The position numbers were made by a program, and so were the translations under genes. The notes beneath the pieces were generated by a model, which had not been told where the DNA came from, did no database searches, and saw only the letters and a list, made by a program, of their open reading frames with translations. Shown here in pieces: positions 1 to 7,395 of a stretch of DNA of 32,431 bases. The stretch is taken from positions 1-32,431 of the forward strand of contig QHBN01000051.1 of assembly GCA_003176995.1 (NCBI GenBank), in the 5' to 3' direction. The first letter of the stretch is position 1. The number at the start of each line of letters is the position of its first letter. This DNA comes from Candidatus Nitrosopolaris wilkensis. Lineage in GTDB: Archaea > Thermoproteota > Nitrososphaeria > Nitrososphaerales > Nitrososphaeraceae.

Positions 1-2
1 AC

Positions 3-182
3 AGGAACGCTGAAAGTACAATAATCAGAATCAAACAGTGGGTAATCTCTAATATTAGTGACGATTCACAAGGTAATCTCTACAATTATCAGGTCTTGTA
101 TTCACAAAAACAGACTAATCGAACCTTTTTGGTTTACATAATTGCTTTTAATTGGCCTTTTGCTATTCTAACAATGCTCTGA
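3..182 (+). CDS. 3' end of an unidentified gene cut by the window edge
   Basis: An open frame runs from the left edge to TGA at 180-182, about 59 residues, with no start visible. It is enriched in Gln, Asn and Ser and ends in a hydrophobic run (residues like LVYIIAFNWPFAILTM). I do not recognise it. An open frame of this length is moderately unlikely by chance in this composition, so it may be the tail of a real gene or a coincidence. The next gene on this strand begins 86 bases later with its own TATA-like box, so the two are not tightly coupled. Confidence 0.33.
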   Translation, partial: RNAESTIIRIKQWVISNISDDSQGNLYNYQVLYSQKQTNRTFLVYIIAFNWPFAILTML

Positions 183-268
183 GTTTTGAGCATGCACAGG
201 CAGGCAAGTCACACCATCACGCCACAACTTTTATTTTAGACAAGTAATATGAAACGATCTTACATCAA

Positions 269-439
269 ATGGTCAAGATTCAAGATCGAAAGTGCGTTGT
301 TTGCGGGAATCAAATAGGCTTTAGATACAAAGCAATGCCAGAATGGAACATTGTAGGAGACCTATGTGGAGAATGTTATGAGAAAAAATTGACCGATCAC
401 TATATTGCTATTGATCGTAGGGACATTACAAAGCGGTGA
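269..439 (+). CDS. Small zinc-finger protein, 56 residues
   Basis: The protein starts with MVKIQDRKCVVCGN and carries two CxxC knuckles, Cys9/Cys12 and Cys33/Cys36, about 20 residues apart, the layout of a one-zinc ribbon. The rest is charged, with a C-terminal basic tail. An AT-rich TATA-like box at 228-237 lies about 32 bases before the ATG, consistent with a nearly leaderless transcript, common in archaea. Small double-CxxC proteins of this kind are abundant in Nitrososphaeria and mostly have no assigned role; nucleic-acid or protein binding is the usual guess. The coding call rests on the paired cysteines and promoter spacing. Confidence 0.68.
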   Translation: MVKIQDRKCVVCGNQIGFRYKAMPEWNIVGDLCGECYEKKLTDHYIAIDRRDITKR

Positions 440-600
440 ATTCTTTATAGGTTCATAGAAGGTTTGTTAAATGTTCATGGACTCTGCTGAATTTCCAATA
501 GATTGCTTAATTGCTCGTGCCTGGGGGCAATTATGTCTTTATCATTTGTTTTTGTGGTCTGGGATATACACGTCTAAATCTGCTGCTGTATCTTATAGTG

Positions 601-1002
601 TTACCGCATAGATTTTGCAAGGAGGGATTGTTTGATATCTTTGTCATCGATCAGAGTGTCTATAATTTTCCTACGCTCTTTCAGGGAGCGCTCATCGTCA
701 GATACTTCCAGCGAATCAATGGCTTTAAGTTTCCAAAAATTCGTATATGCATTTTCAATTATCTTTTGAGCATCATAAATAATTTTTCCGTACGCGGTAA
801 GAAAGTACTTCCCGTTTCTTCTCTTAATTAGACCGGATCTTATTAGCCTATAGGTCCGTGTATAATATTGTTTACGTGTTAATTTAGTTTGGTGTTGTAG
901 CGAACTGCTATCGGGGCTGGTGAGCGCAATAGTCTTGAACACAAGCAGAGATTTGTCATCAGAAATTGCCTTCAGTGTCTCTGCATGTGAATCCGACGGC
1001 AC
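601..1002 (-). CDS. Winged-helix transcriptional regulator (paralogue 1 of 3)
   Basis: 133 residues starting at GTG. The centre carries a winged-helix DNA-binding fold: a helix with TRKQYYTRTYRLIRSGLIKRR is the likely recognition segment, followed by the wing NGKYFLTAYGKIIYDA. A C-terminal charged helix follows. It is clearly homologous to the product at 31244-31663 (shared RKQYY-R, GLxKRxNG+Y-LT-+G-, YDA, FWKLKAIDSxE) and more distantly to the truncated gene at 32289. A TATA-like TTTATATAG lies about 25-30 bases upstream, so the transcript is probably leaderless. Such ArsR/MarR-like single-domain regulators are expanded in ammonia-oxidizing archaea; the effector and targets cannot be told from sequence. 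Confidence 0.85.
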   Translation of the reverse strand: MPSDSHAETLKAISDDKSLLVFKTIALTSPDSSSLQHQTKLTRKQYYTRTYRLIRSGLIKRRNGKYFLTAYGKIIYDAQKIIENAYTNFWKLKAIDSLEVSDDERSLKERRKIIDTLIDDKDIKQSLLAKSMR

Positions 1003-1025
1003 TTGTATTAATTACGGTGTTTTTT

Positions 1026-1042
1026 ACTCTATATAAATTACT
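1026..1042 (-). promoter_or_regulatory. TATA box of the winged-helix gene at 1002
   Basis: On the minus strand this reads AATTTATATAGAGT, an archaeal TATA box 25-35 bases before the GTG start at 1002. The spacing predicts transcription beginning at or next to the start codon. Confidence 0.5.
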
Positions 1043-1174
1043 TGTCCTACATCTGATATCATGCCATTTATTAGGAAATTATCGATATCGGCAACAAATC
1101 TGAAATCGTCAAAACAATAAGGATGGAGATCCTGACGATGTCAGAGCAAGTGCCTTTTCCATACTATTATGCGT

Positions 1175-1645
1175 CTATCTGTACGATTTCTGCTTCCTGC
1201 GTCGAGCACCTGGTCCTCCGAATTTTTTCGACTCGCTCTGTCTGGGATCACCTGCCAGCAGATGTCTATCGTATTCCGCAATTTTGTTTCGAATTTCTTC
1301 ACGTACGCTCTTTGTCAATGGATGGTCTTTTGGGTCCCTACCCCCTTTTCCCTCGCCAGTTAGCGCTCTGGAAATTGCAACGGCAGAGGCGAACGCTTGT
1401 CCCATGAATCCTCCACCTTGGACTTTGACACTGATATCAACTTTATTTCTTAGCTCGCCTAAAAGATTGAGAGGAGTTAATACCAATTCCTTAGCAATCT
1501 GGGGTTCTATCAGTTCGGCTGGGATATTATTGATTCTCACTCTGCCATTGCCCTTTGATATTGTAGCCACAGCTCGACACGTCTTTCGTTGGCCGGGATA
1601 AAGGTCTGTTTTACTAACTACCAAGCATCTCTCCCTTCCATCCAA
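1175..1645 (-). CDS. rps9: 30S ribosomal protein S9 (uS9)
   Basis: 156 residues. It binds 16S rRNA in the small-subunit head; its basic C-terminal tail (GGPGARRRKQKSYR) reaches towards the P-site tRNA. Family signatures visible are RKT near the N-terminus, GNGRVRIN, the VQGGGFMGQAFA segment and the terminal KSYR. Last gene of the rpoD-rpl18e-rpl13-rps9 operon; it overlaps the end of rpl13. Two starts are plausible: ATG at 1645 preceded by GGAG five bases away, or TTG at 1624 preceded by GGAAGGGAG. The second would give a 12-residue leader before RKT. In many archaea rpoN, rpoK and rps2 follow; they do not follow here. Confidence 0.96.
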   Translation of the reverse strand: MDGRERCLVVSKTDLYPGQRKTCRAVATISKGNGRVRINNIPAELIEPQIAKELVLTPLNLLGELRNKVDISVKVQGGGFMGQAFASAVAISRALTGEGKGGRDPKDHPLTKSVREEIRNKIAEYDRHLLAGDPRQSESKKFGGPGARRRKQKSYR

Positions 1646-2126
1646 TCTCCTTCGCTACATCGCCTATTGTAATGTAGTATGAGGCTGGCTTCGTAATTTT
1701 TGAGTCTTCGAAGAATTCCATTTTAGAGTCTTTAAGCTGATCGGGAATGCCGATATAAACTCTTAAGCGCTTAAAGGCTTCGATACCACTGGCCTTCCGT
1801 TTTGGCACCATTCCCCTTACCATTTTAGTCAGTATTCTATCTGGTCTTCGAGGATGGAATGGTCCATGTATTGGATTTGTTGCAGAATTGATTTCAAGAT
1901 GTTCTTTGTAGAGTTCGATTGTCTTATATCTATGTCCTGATAGCATAGCTTTCTCAGCATTTACAATCGTGACTCTATTTCCTTGTAGAAGCAATTTAGA
2001 AACATGAGAGCACATTCTACCTGCAATACACCCAGCCCCGTTAACTACTAGCGCGCGTTGTTCAGTTTTCGATGACAGGGTCTCTGATTTGTGGTAAGAT
2101 TTTTTTAATCCATGTTGTTCAGCCAA
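1614..2126 (-). CDS. rpl13: 50S ribosomal protein L13 (uL13)
   Basis: 170 residues from a TTG start, overlapping the end of rpl18e by 8 bases, so probably translationally coupled. Core features of archaeal L13 are visible: VVNGAGCIAGRMCSHVSKLL, IVNAEKAMLSG, the GPFHPRRPDRILTKMVRGM block and PKRKASG. The mature fold seems to begin near residue 25 (RALVVNGAG), so this product carries an N-terminal extension of about 25 polar residues relative to the family. It binds 23S rRNA domain VI and assembles early. The C-terminal part (about 40 residues after YIGIP) is longer than in bacteria, as usual in archaea. Confidence 0.96.
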   Translation of the reverse strand: MAEQHGLKKSYHKSETLSSKTEQRALVVNGAGCIAGRMCSHVSKLLLQGNRVTIVNAEKAMLSGHRYKTIELYKEHLEINSATNPIHGPFHPRRPDRILTKMVRGMVPKRKASGIEAFKRLRVYIGIPDQLKDSKMEFFEDSKITKPASYYITIGDVAKEIGWKGEMLGS

Positions 2127-2469
2127 TTATTCGCACTCCTCTGCCCTCGGGATATTTGTCTATCAATTCGTTAAGGGTTATAACTTTCCCGCCGACGTCG
2201 GTGATCTTCTTTGCAGCCATTTCTGAAATAGAAAAGGCACAAACTGTCAACTTGTGATCCATTTCTCCAGATCCTAGAACCTTGCCAGGCACAACAATGA
2301 CTTCGTCATTTTTGGTGACAGATGACAATCTGGAGATATTGACCTCTCTTCTAATTGATCTGGCTTTAGAAATCTCATGTTCGAGGGACCTCCAAATCGA
2401 GGTTTTATTCTTCTTAAAAGCTTTACGTAAAGTCCATACTATGTTACCGACTAAAGAGTTAGCTAACAT
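2119..2469 (-). CDS. rpl18e: 50S ribosomal protein L18e (eL18)
   Basis: 116 residues. Archaeal/eukaryotic L18e family: the N-terminal helix, then VNISRLS, VVPGKVLGSGEMDHKLTVCAFSISEMA and the C-terminal RGVRIIG are all recognisable. It lies 40 bases after rpoD and overlaps rpl13 by 8 bases, in the usual archaeal order rpoD-rpl18e-rpl13-rps9. The frame stays open upstream of the chosen ATG, but the ATG at 2469 already gives a full-length domain. Confidence 0.95.
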   Translation of the reverse strand: MLANSLVGNIVWTLRKAFKKNKTSIWRSLEHEISKARSIRREVNISRLSSVTKNDEVIVVPGKVLGSGEMDHKLTVCAFSISEMAAKKITDVGGKVITLNELIDKYPEGRGVRIIG

Positions 2470-2509
2470 TATGACTATTCCGTCGGTTATCAGGAATCCC
2501 CAAATAAAT

Positions 2510-3166
2510 CTACCTAGCTACTTTTGGCTCAAGAGAGCGCACGACTTGATTAAAGCTCTTTAATTTCGTGTCCAACTTTTCCAGAGCTGCACCAACTGTT
2601 TCCTCTGCTGTCAACGCTCCGTTCGTTTCAATTGTAAGTATTGACTCGCTGTCATCCTTTCCATCTTTGACAATAGCCGCTGACGTTGGCTGCCATTTTG
2701 CATGATCCTTCCCCACCCCTAACCTTGCGTATGCTTCGAATTTGAGCTTCTGAGCCGGCGCGAGAACAACTATCGGGATATCTTTGCTAACTGGCTTCAC
2801 AAGTTCATCTTCAGATAAAAGTTCACCGGAAGTGACGATTTTCGTCTTTTCCATTGCTTCAGAGTCCAATACGAGTAACACTCTACACTTTGAACACCCT
2901 AAAGTACTTTTACAATCGCAATCTTGAGGCATCACGAATCGATCCAATCCTGTTCGCAAGGGGATAAGTCCTAGTCTGTGAGCCACAGCTTCATCGTGCA
3001 TTACAGATGAATTCTCGAGGATTACAACATCGTCGATGGCCAAAGTAGGAACCTCGCATATGGCCATTCTTCTAATAGCGTTTATATATTGTCTAGAAAT
3101 GTTGTTAAATTTAATCACAATCCTCTCATCAGTTCTCTCAAGAACTTCGGCAGAAATGGAAGTCAA
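2510..3166 (-). CDS. rpoD: DNA-directed RNA polymerase subunit D (Rpo3)
   Basis: 218 residues from a TTG start. Rpo3 pairs with Rpo11 to form the assembly platform of archaeal RNA polymerase, equivalent to Rpb3 or bacterial alpha. The dimerization domain begins at residue 1; NAIRRMAICEVPTLAID and the HDEAVAHRLGLIPL block are family signatures. Residues 83-94 hold a C-x-C-x5-C-x2-C loop (Cys83, 85, 91, 94), matching the zinc loop of eukaryotic Rpb3. The separate ferredoxin-like domain with a 4Fe-4S cluster seen in Sulfolobus Rpo3 is absent, explaining the short length. First gene of the operon; rps11, usually upstream, is not. Confidence 0.96.
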   Translation of the reverse strand: MTSISAEVLERTDERIVIKFNNISRQYINAIRRMAICEVPTLAIDDVVILENSSVMHDEAVAHRLGLIPLRTGLDRFVMPQDCDCKSTLGCSKCRVLLVLDSEAMEKTKIVTSGELLSEDELVKPVSKDIPIVVLAPAQKLKFEAYARLGVGKDHAKWQPTSAAIVKDGKDDSESILTIETNGALTAEETVGAALEKLDTKLKSFNQVVRSLEPKVAR

Positions 3167-3196
3167 TCTCTATTTCAGACTTTGATCAAGGCGTCC

Positions 3197-3204
3197 TTAA
3201 AAAT
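3197..3204 (-). promoter_or_regulatory. TATA-like box of the rpoD operon
   Basis: Minus strand ATTTTTAA centred about 33 bases before the TTG start of rpoD, the right distance for a short-leader archaeal transcript. The start is preceded by the weak AGAGA purine run. Confidence 0.4.
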
Positions 3205-3570
3205 CTACCGAAGGCAGTAAATTTTCTGAAGCCTTCCTAAATGCCCACGTGTCATAACGGCACAACCGACCTCTATTTGTAGCCTGGACAAGCCTTACGC
3301 ATTGGAGACAATTCCTACACTTTTGTTAGTTAGCCTCCGTCTGGAAAAGCTAACGATGAGGCTGTTGTAAACTAAATGCAATGATGTGATTGTGAAATTC
3401 TCTAAAGTCACAAGTATAATTCTAGTTTGAGGTCAGGTGAATAGTGAGAACAGCGTTAGGAGGTGTGTCGGATGCGATCTTTATTTCGAATTTCCCGGAA
3501 CTGAGGACGTTCACGAGTCGGCGACCTGAAGGAAGGTTCACAGATCCAGACACTGAATCACTGAGATGCA

Positions 3571-3580
3571 GATATATATT
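3571..3580 (+). promoter_or_regulatory. TATA box of the SBDS gene
   Basis: GATATATATT ends 26 bases before the ATG at 3607, so transcription should begin within a few bases of the start codon. Confidence 0.6.
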
Positions 3581-3606
3581 TCAGGAAGAACAGTTTTACA
3601 AGGCAA

Positions 3607-4296
3607 ATGGTCGAGAATAAAATTACTACTGTACGTTTAACGTTAGATGGGAATAAATTTGAGATTCTTGTCAAACCCGATCCTGCTCTAGAGTATAAAC
3701 TTGGCAAAAGAACGGACCTATCAGGTGTACTTATTTCTGATGAAATATATTCTGATGCCAATAAAGGTTCTAGAGCGGCGAGTGAAAAATTAGCAAGGTA
3801 CTTTAAGTCAACTGATCCGATGGAGGTTGCCAGGCAAATAATCTCCAAAGGTGACCTCAGTCTCACAACAGACCAGCGTCGAAAAATGGTTGACGAGAAG
3901 AAGAGACAAATTATTCAGTATATAAACAAAAGTTTTGTAGATCCTAAGACGCAAATACCGCATCCGGTTATGAGAATCGAAAGTGCAATGAGCGAGGTCA
4001 GACTTACAGTCGACCCCTTCAAGCCGGCTGAGGACCAAGCAAAAAACGTAGTTGATGCTCTTAGAAGGATTTTGCCGCTGAAGTCAGAGAACATATTACT
4101 GACTGTAACTATTCCCGCTCAATTCTCGGCACAATCTTATAACTTATTGAAAACTACATCTAACTTTAAGGATGAGCAGTGGCTCGCAGACGGCTCTTTA
4201 CGGGTTATATTAGAAATAAATGCCGGAATGAGGAGTTCCTTACTGGATAGGATAGGATCTGTATCAAAAGGGACAGCTCAAGTAATGGAAGAGTAA
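3607..4296 (+). CDS. sbds: Ribosome maturation protein SBDS (SDO1 homologue)
   Basis: 229 residues, the normal archaeal length. In eukaryotes SBDS with EFL1 releases the anti-association factor (aIF6/eIF6) from the large subunit; archaeal homologues are thought to act in late 50S maturation or quality control. The three domains are visible: an N-terminal FYSH domain with KRTDLSGVLISDEIYSDANKG (residues about 33-54), a central helical domain with the conserved HPVMRIESAM and VDPFKPAEDQAKNVVDALRRILP, and a C-terminal ferredoxin-like domain ending near LLDRIG. It heads the exosome region, the classical archaeal neighbourhood, though a separate promoter lies before rrp4. Confidence 0.96.
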   Translation: MVENKITTVRLTLDGNKFEILVKPDPALEYKLGKRTDLSGVLISDEIYSDANKGSRAASEKLARYFKSTDPMEVARQIISKGDLSLTTDQRRKMVDEKKRQIIQYINKSFVDPKTQIPHPVMRIESAMSEVRLTVDPFKPAEDQAKNVVDALRRILPLKSENILLTVTIPAQFSAQSYNLLKTTSNFKDEQWLADGSLRVILEINAGMRSSLLDRIGSVSKGTAQVMEE

Positions 4297-4323
4297 AGTG
4301 GGTAAAAGATGGGCTTCGACACT

Positions 4324-4332
4324 TAAAATATA
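4324..4332 (+). promoter_or_regulatory. TATA-like box before rrp4
   Basis: The run TAAAATATAA lies in the SBDS-rrp4 gap, about 95 bases before rrp4. It predicts a transcript start near 4352-4358 and hence a leader of about 70 bases that contains a 17-codon open frame. Confidence 0.4.
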
Positions 4333-4367
4333 AGTCTGTCTTATTCACCCAAGGATAGAGACAAAAA

Positions 4368-4421
4368 ATGAAAATAGAGCTTTTAACTGATAGGGGCCCA
4401 ATCGAAAGGGTGAACTGTTAA
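4368..4421 (+). other. 17-codon upstream open frame in the rrp4 leader
   Basis: ATG at 4368 opens MKIELLTDRGPIERVNC and stops with TAA at 4419-4421, three bases before the rrp4 ATG. It starts 10-15 bases after the predicted transcript start. It may be a leader peptide, a relic of an older start, or chance. The coupling of its stop to the rrp4 start is the only positive sign. Confidence 0.25.
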
Positions 4422-4424
4422 AGC

Positions 4425-5234
4425 ATGCAGGAAATTAGAAGGAAGTACGTCGTTCCTGGTGACCGGATCATTGAAGGGAATTTCCGGCCTTTATTTAACG
4501 TAATTAAGGCAGGCAATTCTATCATTTCCACGAGGATCGGGATTGCGGAAGCAGGGAGAGAAGGTGTCAAAGTAATACCATTGTCTGGGGTATACATTCC
4601 TCGAGTAAATGATATTGTGATAGGCAAGATAATGCATCATTCATCCTTGTCGTGGGAAGTTGACATCAACTCATGCTTCTCTGCTCACCTGCCTGCGCAA
4701 GACGTATTTGGGAGAGACTTTTCTCCGGCCAGGGATGATATGGGAAGAGAATTGGCTATAGGTGATTTAATCACCGCGAGGATTATTGCCTTTGATAGAA
4801 CGAGGGATCCTATGGTAACGATTCAGGATAAAGATTTAGGCAAGGTTCCTAGTGGGGAGTTTATTAAAATTTCTGCTACCCGCGTTCCGAGACTTATTGG
4901 AAAACGCGGGTCTATGATACAGACGATTGAACAGGCTACGCACACTAGGGTTTTAATTGGTCAAAATGGGATCGTAGTTGTAACTGGCAGAAATTCAGAG
5001 GGAATAAAATTGGCGGTTAGGGCAATCAGGATGGTCGAGGAAGAAGCGCACACACCGAATCTGACACAGAGGGTGAAAACTCTGCTTAATGTATCCGATT
5101 CCGCACCGGCAGACACCTCTCAATTAGCTCAGCCACAAAATGCGCCTCAGAATGACGAATTGCAGCCTACTATTCAGGAAGTCGAGGAAGAGCTAGAAGT
5201 GGAAAAGGGCGAAAAGGTCCATGACTCAAACTAG
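4425..5234 (+). CDS. rrp4: Exosome RNA-binding subunit Rrp4
   Basis: 269 residues. Cap protein of the archaeal exosome that gives the complex poly(A)/RNA affinity. Domain order: N-terminal domain with [13 protein letters not shown] and [15 protein letters not shown] (about 1-70), S1 domain (about 70-140, with the [13 protein letters not shown] segment), KH domain with the GxxG-type loop GKRGSMIQ (about 150-210). The last 45 residues are an acidic, Gln/Glu-rich tail that looks disordered and exceeds most archaeal homologues. It overlaps rrp41 by 14 bases, indicating translational coupling. Confidence 0.96.
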   Translation: MQEIRRKYVVPGDRIIEGNFRPLFNVIKAGNSIISTRIGIAEAGREGVKVIPLSGVYIPRVNDIVIGKIMHHSSLSWEVDINSCFSAHLPAQDVFGRDFSPARDDMGRELAIGDLITARIIAFDRTRDPMVTIQDKDLGKVPSGEFIKISATRVPRLIGKRGSMIQTIEQATHTRVLIGQNGIVVVTGRNSEGIKLAVRAIRMVEEEAHTPNLTQRVKTLLNVSDSAPADTSQLAQPQNAPQNDELQPTIQEVEEELEVEKGEKVHDSN

Positions 5235-5961
5235 AAGTTTAATCGACGAAAACGGTAAGCGAACTGATGGTCGTACCGGAGATCAATTGAGGGAAATAAA
5301 AATCACAGTTGGTGTGCTAAAAAATGCGGACGGTTCCGCGTTCATAGAATTTGGCATGAACAAAATTGTAGTAGGTGTTTATGGTCCAAGGGAAGTACAT
5401 CCTAAACATATGGCCCTACCTGATAGATGTGTTTTAAGATGCAGATATCATATGACGCCATTTTCTACTGATACCCGCAAGAACCCTGCTCCATCTAGGA
5501 GGGAAGTTGAAATCTCAAAAGTGATGAGAGAAGCGTTGGAACCTTCCTTGATGTTGGAGGATTATCCACGCGCTGCAATCGATGTCTACGTTGAGGTGTT
5601 GCAAGCAGATGGAGGGTCTAGATGTGCTGGCATTACAGCGGCATCTGTAGCCTTAGCTGATGCTGGGATTAACATGCGAGATATAGTATCTGCGTGTGCA
5701 GCGGGTAAAGTCGACGACAGAATAGTCTTAGATATTAACGATACTGAGGATAAGGAGGGAGATGCTGATATGCCTGTGGCCTATATGCCGCACCTCGAAC
5801 AAGTTACCCTCTTACAGCTTGATGGCGTTCTAAATGAAGACCAATTCAATCAATGTCTCGACGAAGCCGTAAAGGGTTGCAAGATGGTTTATGAAGTTCA
5901 AAGAAAAGCGTTGATGCAAAAGTATTTCGGCAACGAAACAGAGTTGAAAGAGGAACAATGA
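5221..5961 (+). CDS. rrp41: Exosome catalytic subunit Rrp41
   Basis: 246 residues, RNase PH family. It is the active subunit of the hexameric Rrp41-Rrp42 ring that degrades RNA phosphorolytically from the 3' end or adds A-rich tails in reverse. Signatures: [16 protein letters not shown] at the start, the RNA/phosphate-binding arginines around [18 protein letters not shown] (residues 91-108), [17 protein letters not shown], and the catalytic aspartates in [10 protein letters not shown] (Asp181 and Asp183). All expected catalytic residues are present. It overlaps rrp4 by 14 and rrp42 by 4 bases (ATGA). Confidence 0.97.
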   Translation: MTQTRSLIDENGKRTDGRTGDQLREIKITVGVLKNADGSAFIEFGMNKIVVGVYGPREVHPKHMALPDRCVLRCRYHMTPFSTDTRKNPAPSRREVEISKVMREALEPSLMLEDYPRAAIDVYVEVLQADGGSRCAGITAASVALADAGINMRDIVSACAAGKVDDRIVLDINDTEDKEGDADMPVAYMPHLEQVTLLQLDGVLNEDQFNQCLDEAVKGCKMVYEVQRKALMQKYFGNETELKEEQ

Positions 5962-6785
5962 GCTCATCAAGACGTTCAACGATAATAGTAGAGCACTTGC
6001 GCAAACAGCAAATGTGGGACTCTATCTCAAAAGGAAAAAGACTCGATGGAAGAACCCTGGATGAGATAAGACCGATCGAAATTGAAGTAGGCCTAATAAA
6101 GAAAGCGAATGGATCCGCGAGGGTCAAACTTGGTAATTCCGAAGTGGTAGCAGGAGTAAAGGTCGAGACCGGTGAACCATTCGAGGGGCTAGAAAATAAG
6201 GGGGCACTAATTCTGTCTGCAGAGGTGTTGCCAACAGCTTCGCCCTATATCGAACCTGGCCCACCTGACGAAGAAACGGTGGAACTAGCAAGAGTAGTAG
6301 ACCGCGGCATAAGAGAATCTGAAATGCTCGATTTAAGTAAATTAGCTTTAATATCTGGAGAGATCGTCTATGTGATATTTATCGACTGTAGTGTTATCAA
6401 TGCTGATGGGAATCTGCTTGATGCCACATCATATGCAGCAGTTTCGGCATTGATGAATAGTAAACTTCCTGTCTTTGAAATAAGGGATAGAAAAGCCGTT
6501 GACACCGGAGAAAAACAAAATCCACCACTTACCACGGTACCCGTTTCAATTACAGCAGTTAGAATAGGCGACTCAGTGATTTTGGATCCAACCGCAGAAG
6601 AGGAGGCATGTATGGATGCAAGAATCACCATAACCACGAATTCCGATCAGAATTTTGCTGCTGTACAGAAAGGATCAACAGGAGCCTTTGCAGTAGAGCA
6701 GCTAAAGAGAGCGGCGGCGACGGCAAGGATTAAAGGTGAGGAGATAAGAGCTAAACTAAGGGAGTCGACCAAGGCTGGTAAGTAG
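5958..6785 (+). CDS. rrp42: Exosome structural subunit Rrp42
   Basis: 275 residues, RNase PH fold without the catalytic aspartate pair; it partners Rrp41 and completes the RNA-binding and active-site surface. Typical Rrp42 segments are [64 protein letters not shown] and [16 protein letters not shown]. The position equivalent to the Rrp41 aspartates reads [11 protein letters not shown], as in catalytically inactive Rrp42. The 3' end overlaps the predicted start of rpl37ae by about 11 bases. Confidence 0.97.
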   Translation: MSSSRRSTIIVEHLRKQQMWDSISKGKRLDGRTLDEIRPIEIEVGLIKKANGSARVKLGNSEVVAGVKVETGEPFEGLENKGALILSAEVLPTASPYIEPGPPDEETVELARVVDRGIRESEMLDLSKLALISGEIVYVIFIDCSVINADGNLLDATSYAAVSALMNSKLPVFEIRDRKAVDTGEKQNPPLTTVPVSITAVRIGDSVILDPTAEEEACMDARITITTNSDQNFAAVQKGSTGAFAVEQLKRAAATARIKGEEIRAKLRESTKAGK

Positions 6786-7032
6786 AAGAAAGCAAGGACA
6801 GACGGTATTAAAAGGGCTTGGTGTAAAATTTGGAGCGACTGTACGCAAGAGGTACAGTAAGGCATATCGAACGTTGAAGCAAAAAAGACGATGCCCCTCA
6901 TGCGGTTCTAATAAATTTTGTCGAATTGCGTTAGGTGTTTGGTACTGCAGAAAATGCAGCTACAAAGTTGCAGCGGGGGCCTATGATGTCGCTACCGACA
7001 AATTGCAAAGCCCGAATAGAAATTTCCTTTAA
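6775..7032 (+). CDS. rpl37ae: 50S ribosomal protein L37Ae (eL43), apparent CTG start
   Basis: 85 residues if initiated at CTG 6775. The frame reads VSRRK, then LKGLGVKFGATVRKRY, and has the four zinc cysteines Cys40, 43, 58 and 61 in CPSCGS and YCRKCSYKVAAGAY, diagnostic of L37Ae. The frame closes upstream at TAA 6757-6759, and between that stop and codon 34 (TTG at 6874) there is no ATG, GTG or TTG. CTG at 6775 has GGGAG (6760-6764) ten bases upstream and gives the normal N-terminus. It overlaps rrp42 upstream and pcc1 by about 50 bases downstream. A sequencing error at the start is the alternative. Confidence 0.9.
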   Translation: MVSRRKQGQTVLKGLGVKFGATVRKRYSKAYRTLKQKRRCPSCGSNKFCRIALGVWYCRKCSYKVAAGAYDVATDKLQSPNRNFL

Positions 7033-7300
7033 ATCAATAATGCTCCCTGAATCTGCCCTTCTCGCTAAATCTATTAATGCTGCGATAGGCGCAGACACAA
7101 AAATGTGTAATCGTGACGCTGCGGCGTCTGGTTCCGAGACGAAAATTACCCTTACAAAAGACGAGAATACTAATTCCAGTATATTATTAGAACTAAAGAC
7201 TCCAGATATTGCTGCATTGCGGGCAGCCATTAATTCCTATTTGAGGCTTATTAACGCATCATTAAAAATTTGCGAAGCGAGCATCACAAACGGTCGTTAA
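6983..7300 (+). CDS. pcc1: KEOPS complex subunit Pcc1
   Basis: 105 residues from the ATG-ATG pair at 6983/6986. Pcc1 is the small dimerizing subunit of KEOPS, the complex that makes N6-threonylcarbamoyladenosine at position 37 of ANN-decoding tRNAs. The fold is a beta-strand (CKARIEISF), a helix after LPESALLAKSINAAI, then two strands and the conserved C-terminal helix DIAALRAAINSYLRLINA. The frame also opens 16 codons earlier inside rpl37ae, but that extension just re-reads zinc-ribbon sequence. The chosen start still overlaps rpl37ae by 50 bases. Position after L37Ae is the common archaeal arrangement; rpoP, often between them, is missing. Confidence 0.88.
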   Translation: MMSLPTNCKARIEISFKSIMLPESALLAKSINAAIGADTKMCNRDAAASGSETKITLTKDENTNSSILLELKTPDIAALRAAINSYLRLINASLKICEASITNGR

Positions 7301-7395
7301 CCTTAATAGTCTGCTGTTCTCTAAGCAACTGTTACATACAGCGCCACAATATATTCGTAATAAATGATGAAATAAAAATGAGATTTTCTCCCAGA

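Larger units (their letters stand above)
3167..3606. other. Divergent spacer between rpoD and SBDS, with a GC-richer block
   Basis: No protein gene is visible. Near rpoD there is a hairpin, GAAGGC (3210-3215) with GCCTTC (3231-3236). Further on GTTAGC (3329-3334) can pair with GCTAAC (3349-3354), while the overlapping AGCCTC (3332-3337) can pair instead with GAGGCT (3358-3363). From about 3440 to 3570 the base composition rises to roughly half G+C, above the flanks, and a TATA-like AAGTATAAT sits at about 3412-3420. This could encode a structured RNA, but I could not match it to RNase P RNA, SRP RNA, 5S rRNA or a clear C/D-box RNA. Confidence 0.4.

Noticed and set aside
41-82. Two copies of GGTAATCTCTA 31 bases apart
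   Set aside because: Only two short copies inside a possibly coding stretch; not enough for a CRISPR or regulatory array.
511-831. 106-codon frame on the plus strand
   Set aside because: Largely antisense to the winged-helix gene, Phe/Leu/Tyr-rich with no domain; a shadow frame.
3440-3560. SRP RNA, RNase P RNA or 5S rRNA
   Set aside because: Composition is suggestive, but the conserved cores (the SRP GGAA-type helix 8 loop, the RNase P GGAAAGTCC-like core, the 5S consensus) were not found on either strand.
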